DNA of 14,344 nt from NCBI GenBank assembly GCA_009663005.1, contig VIGQ01001318.1:1-14344 (forward strand), given 5' to 3'. This document shows positions 8,271-14,344 of this stretch, piece after piece (within the stretch, counting starts at the first letter, position 1; each line of letters starts with the position of its first letter). This DNA comes from Actinidia chinensis (Eukaryota; Streptophyta; Magnoliopsida; Ericales; Actinidiaceae). Both the position numbers and the translations under genes were made by a program. The notes beneath the pieces are model-generated. The model saw only the letters and a list, made by a program, of their open reading frames with translations. It was not told where the DNA came from and searched no databases.

Positions 8271-8707
8271 CCTAATTACTGAGTTTGAAATTAAAACCCG
8301 GGAACTTCAAATTCAAGTTAATTAAGGGCCCCGCACAAAAGTATACAAAATTTAAAACAATTGTGACGTACCTCAAATTTAAAGGTTGAAGAAATGTATT
8401 GGAGTACTTAGTCAAAAACATAATTCCGCCAAATAAAACATTGCAAAACGTCATGGCCATTACTCACCAATCAAGGATCATAATTTGAAATTGACAAAGT
8501 ACAATATGATATTGACTAATAATAACTAATTAAGTGAGCTTGAAAGGGGGGGGGGTTGACTCGATAGTCAATAGCATTAGTACTCGCAAAACACAACACA
8601 AATGCAAAACAGTCAGATACATTTTATTACACCAAAAATTTTTTCAACCACGAAAAATAAGTTTCATAAAGGGACAATGAAAACCTAAGGCATTTTCTAA
8701 TAAACAA
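8271..8707 (+). repeat. Satellite unit 21, variant d
   Basis: Variant d: GAGTTTGAAATTAAAACCCG, AAATTCAAGTTAATTAAGGG and AAAAGTATAC. The B half starts near 8526 and contains a ten-G run at 8546-8555 that is absent from units 28 and 32. Confidence 0.9.
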
Positions 8708-9134
8708 CATAATTTCACTTGAACTTGAAATTGAACTCGGGAACTTCAAATTCAAGTAATTGGGCTGAAAAAAATATCTAAAAATTTAAAATAATTTATA
8801 CGCACCCTCACCTCTTTACACGGGGTGGCGCATGTATTTTGGGAGTAGTTAGTCAAAATCATTAATTCTCGCAAAATAAAACAATGCAAAAAAAGTCACT
8901 TACACAATACTCAAAAATTCAAGTTCACCTAAATAAAAATTGACAAGTACACACTAGATATTGACTAATAATACATAAATAACGTGGCTTGAAGTTGAAA
9001 ACCCGATAGCAAAGCATTAGTTCTCGCAAAATAAAACAAATGCAAAACAGTCAATACATAAATATTACACAACACCTTCCATCAACAAAAGTTGATATAG
9101 GAACATGTACAACATAAGGTATTGGCTAATAATA
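8708..9134 (+). repeat. Satellite unit 22, variant e
   Basis: Variant e: GAACTTGAAATTGAACTCGG and GGGCTGAAAAAAATATC. The B half, from about 8975, has CATAAATAACGTGGCTTGAAG and GCATTAGTTCTCGC, as in unit 29. Confidence 0.9.
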
Positions 9135-9548
9135 CCAAATTAACGTGAGTTGAAATTAAAACCCGGGAACTCAAGTTCAGGTCAAGTAGGGCCCAAAAAA
9201 AAACATACAGATTTAAAATTATTGTTACGTACCTTAATATTTAAAGGGTGGAGCATGTATTGTCTAAGTATTTCGTCAAAATCATTAAATCCCGCAAGAC
9301 CCACTAAAGCAAAACGTTACTCCAAATATCAAAAGTTCAAATCAGGATTGAAATTAACAAGTGCACCAAATGATATTGACTAATTATACCGAATTAACTT
9401 TGAGCTGAAGTTGAACCGATAGTCCAATAGGCATTCTCCTCGCCCAAAACACAAAACAAGGCAAAAAGTCAATACAGGTTATTACACGAAAATTCCACTC
9501 AAAAAGTTTATATAGACAAGGTAAACATAAGGACATGTTCTGATAAAA
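9135..9548 (+). repeat. Satellite unit 23, variant b (GTGCACCAAATGATATT subtype)
   Basis: Subtype marks are TGTCTAAGTATTTCGTC in place of TTTTGGAAGTATTTCGTC, and GTGCACCAAATGATATTGAC before the B half, which starts near 9389. Only unit 25 shares them. Confidence 0.9.
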
Positions 9549-9973
9549 CCTAATTAACTTGCCTTGCACTGCACAACTCGGAAACACTTCAATTCAAGTA
9601 ATTACGGCTGAAAAAAAAATATACAACATTTAAAACACACTGTTAACGTAAATCGATATTTAAATGTGTGGAGACATATATTGGGAGTACTTCGTCAAAA
9701 TCAGTAATCCTCGAAAAATCACCCATGCAAATAGTCACATACACATTACTCAAAAATTCAAGTCACCATGAAATTGAAATTGACAAAGTACAACATAGAC
9801 ATCGACTATAATACCTAACTTAACTGAGTTTAAAGATTGAACGAGATAGTCAATAGCCTCGTCTCGTAAAACCACAACAAAGACAAAACAGTCAAATAAT
9901 ATATTACACAAAAATTCAGATCAACCAAAAAAGTTGATTAGACTGTAACAACATAAGGTATTGTCTAATAATA
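9549..9973 (+). repeat. Satellite unit 24, variant e
   Basis: Variant e with a degraded left arm (CTTGCACTGCACAACTCGG), followed by GGCTGAAAAAAAAATATAC. The B half starts near 9814. It sits between the two sister units 23 and 25. Confidence 0.87.
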
Positions 9974-10388
9974 CCAAATGTAACTTGAGCTTGAAATAAC
10001 CCTGGGACCCTCCCGTTATGTCAATTCGGGCAAAAAAAAACATCAAGATTAAAATTAGTGTTAGTACCTTAATATAAAGGGTGGGACAGGTTATTTTCTA
10101 AGTATTTCGTCCAAAATCATTAATCCTCGCAATACAAAATAAATGCAAAACAGTTACTCACAGTACTCCCCCTTTCAAATCAGTATTTGAAATTACACAA
10201 AAGTGCACAAATGATATTGACTAAGGATACGAATTACTTGAGCTGAAGTGAACCCGATAGTCAATAGCATAGTACCGCAAAACCAAAACAAATGTAAAAA
10301 CAATCAATACATATATTACAGTACCCTTACCCCACCACAATAAGTTGATATAGACAATGGACATATAAAAGTATTGTCTAATAAAAGA
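9974..10388 (+). repeat. Satellite unit 25, variant b (GTGCACCAAATGATATT subtype)
   Basis: Shares TTTTCTAAGTATTTCGTC and GTGCACAAATGATATTGACT with unit 23. The right arm of its palindrome is badly disturbed (CCCTCCCGTTATG), probably by sequence error. The B half starts near 10230. Confidence 0.87.
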
Positions 10389-10813
10389 CTAATTAACTTG
10401 AGTTTGAAAATGAACACACGGGGAATTTCAAATTCAAGTAATTAAGGCCGATAAAAAAAACATACAAAATTTAAAACACTTGTTACTTCCCTCCCTATTA
10501 AAGGTGTGAGACCTGTCTTTGGGAGTACTCAGTCAAAAATATTAATACTCGGAAAACAAAACAAATTCCAAAACAGTACCACTACACATCTCAAAATCAA
10601 GCACCATAAATTGAAATGACAAAAGTACAAACATATGGACATCGACCCAATAATACCCTTAAATAATTTGAGCTTGAAGTGAACCTATAGTCAATAGCAT
10701 TTACTCCTCGCAAATAAAATAAAGCAAAACAGTCAATACAGAATATGACACAAAAAATTCAAACTCAACCAAAAGTGATGGAGACAAGTACAACTCCGGC
10801 ATGTTAATACTAT
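10389..10813 (+). repeat. Satellite unit 26, variant c
   Basis: Variant c: GAGTTTGAAAATGAACAC, AAATTCAAGTAATTAAGG, CCGATAAAAAAAACATAC, then ACTCAGTCAAAAATATTAAT. The B half starts near 10656 with AAATAATTTGAGCTTGAAG. First unit of the clearest four-unit repeat (c b d e). Confidence 0.9.
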
Positions 10814-11230
10814 CTAATTAACTTGAAGATTGACATGAACCGCGAACTTCAAGTTCAAGTCAATTAGGGCCAAAAAAAACATCAAAATTTAAAATATTGT
10901 TCGTATCTTAATATTTAAAGGGTGGAGACATGTGTTGTGGAAGTATTTCGTTTCCACTCCTTAATCCTCGCACAACAAAATACATGCCAAAATAGTTACG
11001 CCAATTACTCATAAGTCAAAATCAATATAATTTGAAATTGCAAAGTACAAACATAGACTTAAACAATAATACCAAAATTAACTGGGGCTTGCAGTTGCAC
11101 CCGATCATCAATAGGCCTTGTACTGCCAAAACAAAACAAATGCAAACAGTCAATAGCTAATCTACACAAAAAAAATGCAACTCAACCAAGGTTATCTAGA
11201 CAATGTATAAAACGGCCTGTCTAATAAACA
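10814..11230 (+). repeat. Satellite unit 27, variant b (GGGCTTG subtype)
   Basis: Matches units 20 and 31: TATCTAATTAACTTGAAGATTG, CGCGAACTTC-like centre, CATGTGTTGTGGAAGTATTT, TAGTTACGCC. The B half starts near 11072 with GGGGCTTGCAG. Confidence 0.9.
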
Positions 11231-11664
11231 CCTAATAACTGAGTTTGAATTAAACCGGAAACTTCACAGTCAAGTTAATTAGGCCGAAAAAAAAGTATAC
11301 AAAATTTAAAAACAATGTTAAGTACCTCAATATTTAAAGGTGTGGAAGACCATGTATTTTAGGCGTTACTAGTCAAAATCATTAATTCTCGCAAAATAAA
11401 ACATTGACAAAATAGTCACTGCACATACTCAAAACACTCAAAGTACGTCATAATTTGAATTGGACAAAGTACAACTTATGATCTTGACTAATAATGACCT
11501 AATTACCTTGAGCTTGAAGTTGTTGAACGATAGTCAATAGCATTAGTACTGCAAAAAACCCAAAAACAAATGCAAAAACAGTCGATACATTTGATTACAC
11601 AAAAAAATTCATCAAAATAAGTTATACAGCCCCCACTGTATAACATAAGGCATTGTCAAAACCA
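11231..11664 (+). repeat. Satellite unit 28, variant d
   Basis: Variant d: GAGTTTGAATTAAACCGG, AAGTTAATTAGGCCG, AAAAAAAAGTATAC, CAACTTATGATCTTGAC. The B half starts near 11498 and ends with the ATAAGTTATA form that lacks the small B-half hairpin. Confidence 0.9.
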
Positions 11665-12097
11665 CCTAAATACTTGAACTTGAAATCGAACTCGGGAAAC
11701 TTCAAATTCAAGTTAATTAGGGCCTGAAACAAAATATCTAAGATTTAAAACATTTTTACGTACCTCAATATTTCCCGGTGTGGCGCCCTGTATTTTGGGA
11801 GTAGTTTATCAAAATCATTAATCCTCGCAAATAAAACAATGGCAAAATAGTCACTTACACATTACTACTCAAAATTCAAGTCACCATAAATTGAAATTGG
11901 ACAAAGTAACAACATCTGACCTCGACTAATAATACCTAAATCACTTGAGCCTTAAAGTTGAACCCGATAGTCAATAGCATTAGTTCTCCGCAAACAAAAC
12001 AAATGTAATACAATCAATACATATTATATACAATAATATTCAACTCAACATCAGTTGATATATACAATGGACCCCATAAAGTATTGTCTCAATAAGA
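11665..12097 (+). repeat. Satellite unit 29, variant e
   Basis: Variant e: ACTTGAACTTGAAATCGAAC and GGGCCTGAAACAAAATATC. The B half starts near 11935 with CCTAAATCACTTGAGCC and GCATTAGTTCTCCGC. Closes the first four-unit repeat. Confidence 0.9.
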
Positions 12098-12155
12098 CCT
12101 AATTAACTTTAGTTTGAAATTAACCCGGGAACTTCAAATTCAAGTTAATTAAGGC
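12098..12155 (+). repeat. Near-palindrome (T-A form) at start of A half
   Basis: A clean copy of the inverted repeat: the left arm CCTAATTAACTTTAGTTTGA and the right arm CTTCAAATTCAAGTTAATTA flank a central AACCCGGGAA. The T of TTTG on the left faces the A of CAAA on the right. Confidence 0.8.
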
Positions 12156-12534
12156 CGTAAAAAACATACAAAATTTAAAACAATTGTTACGTACCTCACA
12201 TATTTAAAGGTGTGGAGACCTGTATTTTGGGAGTATACTCAGTCAAAATTATTAATACTCGAAAAACAAAACAAATAACAAAAAATACAAAACAGTCACT
12301 TACAATTAGCTCAAAATTCAAGTCACCAGAAATTGAAATTGACAAGTACCAACATATGACATTCGACATAATACTAAATATTTTGAGCTTGAGTTGAACC
12401 CTATTGTCAATAGCATTTACTCCCTCGCAAATACAATAATGCAAACAGTCAATACATATATTACAACAACAAAATTCAACTCAACAAAAGTTGATGTAGA
12501 CAATGTAAACAACATAAGGCATTGTCTAATAAAT
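12098..12534 (+). repeat. Satellite unit 30, variant c
   Basis: Variant c: TAGTTTGAAATTAACCCGGG, AAATTCAAGTTAATTAAGG, CCGTAAAAAACATAC, then TACTCAGTCAAAATTATTAA. The B half starts near 12374 with TAAATATTTTGAGCTTGAG. Opens the second c b d e repeat, 1709 bp after unit 26. Confidence 0.92.
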
Positions 12535-12948
12535 CTAATTTACCTTGAAATTGAATTTAACCCGCGAAACTTCCAAGTTCAAGTCATTAGGGAAAAAAAA
12601 ACATAACAAAATTTAAAATTATTGTTACGTATCTTATATTTAAAGGTGTGAGAACATTGTTTTTGGAAGTAATTTCGTTCAATCATTAATCCTCGCAAAA
12701 CAAAATAAATGCAAAATAGTTACGGCCACTACTCATAATTTACATCAGTATCATTTGAAATTGACAAGTTACACATATGACATTGACTAATAATACCTAA
12801 TTAACTGGGCTTGAAGTTGAACCCGATATAATAGATTATTACTCGCAAAACAAAACCAAATGCAAAACCGTCAATACGTAATATTACACAAAAATTCAAC
12901 TCACAAGTTTATATAGACAATTATCACATAAGGCATTGTCTAATAACA
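12535..12948 (+). repeat. Satellite unit 31, variant b (GGGCTTG subtype)
   Basis: Matches units 20 and 27: CCCGCGAAACTTC, TAGTTACGGCCACTACTC. The B half starts near 12796 with CTGGGCTTGAAGTTG. Second unit of the second four-unit repeat. Confidence 0.92.
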
Positions 12949-13373
12949 CCTAATTAACTTGAGTTGAAATTAAACCCGGGAAACTCAAATTCAAGTCTAA
13001 TTTAAGGCCAAAAAAGTATACAAAATTTAAAAAACAATTTGTGTACGCTACCTCAATATTTTAAAGGTGGAAGACATGTATTTTGGGAGTACTTAGTCAA
13101 AATCATTAATTTCTCGCAAATAAAACTTCAGAATAGTCACTACTGCATTTACTTACTCAAAATTCAAGCGCAATAATTTTGAAATTGACAAAGTACAACT
13201 TATGATATTGACTATATACCTATTAACTTGAGCTTAAGTGAACTCGATAGTCAATAGCATGAGTACCTCGCAAACAAACCAATGGCAAAACAGTCGATAA
13301 CTTTTATTACACAAAAATTCAACTCAACATAAGTTTATAAAGACAATGTTACATAAGTCATTGTCTTATAACA
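12949..13373 (+). repeat. Satellite unit 32, variant d
   Basis: Variant d: GAGTTGAAATTAAACCCGGG, CCAAAAAAGTATAC, CAACTTATGATATTGAC. The B half starts near 13219 and has CTCGATAGTCAATAGCATGAG, like unit 21. Confidence 0.92.
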
Positions 13374-13793
13374 CCTAATACTTGAACTTGAAATTGACTC
13401 GGAAAACTTCAATTCAGTTAATTAGGGCTGAAAAAAAAATATACAAAATTTAAAACAACTGTAACGTACCTCAATATTTAAATGTGTGATACATATATTT
13501 GGGAAGTTTTTAGTCAAATCATTAATCCTTGCAAAATAAAACATGCGAAATAGTCACTACACATTACTTCAAAAATTCAAGTCACCATAAATTGAAATTG
13601 ACAAGTACAACATATGACATCGCCTATAACTACCTAAATAACTTGAGCTTGAAATGAAACTGCGATATTCAATCGCATTAGTCCTTCGCAAACAAAACAA
13701 ATGCAAAACAGTCAATACATAATATTACCAAAAAGTCAACTCAACAAAAGTTGATATAGACAATGTACAGACATAAGGCATTGTCTAATACTA
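13374..13793 (+). repeat. Satellite unit 33, variant e
   Basis: Variant e: ACTTGAACTTGAAATTGAC and GGGCTGAAAAAAAAATATAC, with ACATATATTTGGG as in unit 24. The B half starts near 13633 with CCTAAATAACTTGAGC. Closes the second four-unit repeat. Confidence 0.92.
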
Positions 13794-14244
13794 CCTAATT
13801 AACTTGAACTTGAATTGAACCCGAGGAACTTCGTTCAAGTCAATTAGGGGCAAAAAAAAAACATAACAAATTTTAAAATATTGTAACTAATCGAATATTT
13901 AAAGGGTGGAGACATTGTTTTGGAAGTATTTCGTTAAAATCATTAATCACTCGCAAATAAAATAAATGCAAAATAGGTTTTCTCGCACATTACTTTACTC
14001 AAAGTTCAAATCAGTAGAATTTGAAATTGCCAAATACAACATAATGACCTTGACTAAGTGATACCTAAATTAACTTGAAGCTGAAGTTGAACCCGATAGT
14101 CAATAGAAATTTTTTTTTTTGATTTGTTATTAGAACTAACAAACAAACAAATGCAAAACAGTTAATACATATCATTACACAAAATATCAAACTCAAACCA
14201 AAGTTGATATAGACAATGTACAACATAAAACATTGTCTAATAAG
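13794..14244 (+). repeat. Satellite unit 34, variant b (AGTGATACC subtype)
   Basis: Has the GACTAAGTGATACC mark and, in the B half from about 14064, CAGTTAATACATATCATTAC, which pair it with unit 5. The expected c unit is missing here: the order goes e to b directly. An 11-T run at 14110-14120 lies within a roughly 20-base insertion. Confidence 0.9.
14109..14129 (+). other. T-rich insertion inside a B half
   Basis: About 20 bases including eleven consecutive T interrupt the segment that in unit 5 reads AATAGAATTAGAAACTAG. It lies in a different place from the T-rich stretches at 2600, 6873 and 7671. Likely artefact or low-complexity insertion. Confidence 0.55.
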
Positions 14245-14344
14245 CCTAATTAACTTGTGTTTCAAATTGATCCCCGGGGAACTTCATTCAGTTTAATTCA
14301 GGCCGTAAAAAAAATAATTTTACAAATTTAAAATCCATTGTTAC
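14245..14344 (+). repeat. Satellite unit 35, variant c, cut by window end
   Basis: First 100 bases of a unit. Its TTTCAAATTGATCC left arm and GGCCGTAAAAAAAATA match unit 6, so units 34-35 repeat the pair 5-6. The array continues beyond the right edge. Confidence 0.9.

Larger units (their letters stand above)
7387..9134 (+). repeat. Four-unit repeat (a/c b d e), variant copy
   Basis: Units 19-22 follow the order b, d, e after a unit whose right part and B half are of c type. It is the same cassette as 10389-12097 except that its first unit has a variant-a left arm. Confidence 0.85.
8708..10388 (+). repeat. Two-unit higher-order repeat (e b), 840 bp
   Basis: Units 22-23 and 24-25 are the same e-b pair: starts at 8708 and 9549 are 841 bp apart, and the next pair boundary at 10389 is 840 bp on. 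The b members share a subtype found nowhere else in the window, so this is a recent local duplication. Confidence 0.87.
10389..13793 (+). repeat. Four-unit higher-order repeat (c b d e), two copies of about 1.70 kb
   Basis: Units 26-29 and 30-33 have the same variant order with matching subtype marks unit by unit. The copies measure 1709 and 1696 bp. This is the most regular higher-order structure in the window. Confidence 0.92.
1..14344 (+). repeat. Tandem satellite array, about 430-bp unit, higher-order organised
   Basis: The whole window is head-to-tail copies of one AT-rich unit. The landmark CATAAGGCATTGTCTAATAA followed by CCTAATTAAC recurs near 460, 895, 1330, 1760, 2185, 2685, 3110 and so on to 14230, with typical spacing 415-440 bp. 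Five variants are separable by the left part of the A half: a (GAGAACGGAAAACTGC then GGCTAAAAAAGAGTATAC), b (AACTTCAAGTTCAAG then AGGGCCGAAAAAAAACATAC), c (AAATTCAAGTTAATTAAGG then CCGTAAAAAACATAC), d (GAAATTAAACC then CCGAAAAAAGTATAC) and e (TTGAACTTGAAATTGAACTC then GGCTGAAAAAAAATATAC). No flanking unique DNA is reached, so array length and chromosomal location are unknown. No known satellite family is recognised; heterochromatic or centromere-associated location is inference from structure only. Confidence 0.97.

Noticed and set aside
12196..12606. Overlapping short open frames on both strands
   Set aside because: They fall in units 30-31 and are chance frames in repeated AT-rich DNA. Equivalent positions in other units do not keep the frame, and indel noise makes any frame unreliable.
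1..14344. CRISPR array or bacterial origin iterons
   Set aside because: The period is about 430 bp with no short identical repeat separated by unique spacers, and no neighbouring cas, rep or other genes.
1..14344. CENP-B box (NTTCGNNNNANNCGGGN)
   Set aside because: Scanning TTCG sites in the consensus (GTATTTCGTC, GTATTTCGTT) finds none followed by the required spaced A and CGGG.
1..14344. Transposon or LTR-derived array
   Set aside because: No transposase, gag-pol frames, terminal inverted repeats at unit borders or primer-binding site were seen. The only inverted repeat lies within the A half, not at the unit ends of a mobile element.

Overview
This window is one uninterrupted tandem array of non-coding satellite DNA. 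From base 1 to base 14344 the same AT-rich unit of about 430 bp recurs head to tail on one strand: 34 units (two of them about half length), a partial unit at the right edge and a 38-base tail of a unit at the left edge. I see no protein-coding gene, tRNA, rRNA, CRISPR array or recognisable transposon. The open reading frames present are short, AT-driven and have no recognisable domain; the longest (127 codons, minus strand 2682-3065) lies wholly in satellite sequence.

The setting is most likely eukaryotic heterochromatin (centromeric, pericentromeric, interstitial or subtelomeric block). Long satellite units of this kind are common in plants and also occur in animals. I do not recognise the family, and nothing in the window fixes the organism or chromosomal location. 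Which strand is called plus is arbitrary.

Internal design of a unit: it is an ancient dimer. The A half (about 270 bp) and the B half (about 155-165 bp) both begin with CCTAATTAACTTGAGCTTGA and both contain a CTCGCAAAACAAAA / AAATGCAAAACAGT block followed by similar flanks. The A half carries about 100 extra bases, including a near-palindrome of roughly 57-60 bp at its start, an A-run, and a core reading TTACGTACC...AATATTTAAAGG.

Units fall into diagnostic variants, called here a, b, c, d and e by the left part of the A half. In order the array reads a b a a b c b c* a b c* a/b d b a b a b a b d e b e b c b d e c b d e b c (asterisk = half-length unit). This gives local higher-order repeats: a three-unit period of about 1.08 kb at 3130-4418, a two-unit period of about 0.85 kb at 5263-7386, a two-unit period of 840 bp at 8708-10388, and a four-unit period of about 1.70 kb at 10389-13793 with a related copy at 7387-9134. 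The pair at 1777-2700 returns at 13794-14344, about 12 kb away. Several units are chimeras of two variants, as expected from unequal crossing-over and gene conversion.

The sequence looks noisy. Single-base indels are very frequent, and there are isolated T, C or G runs inside otherwise conserved positions. This resembles unpolished long-read sequence, so divergence between units is probably overstated, while block-level structure (shared deletions, variant order) should be reliable.
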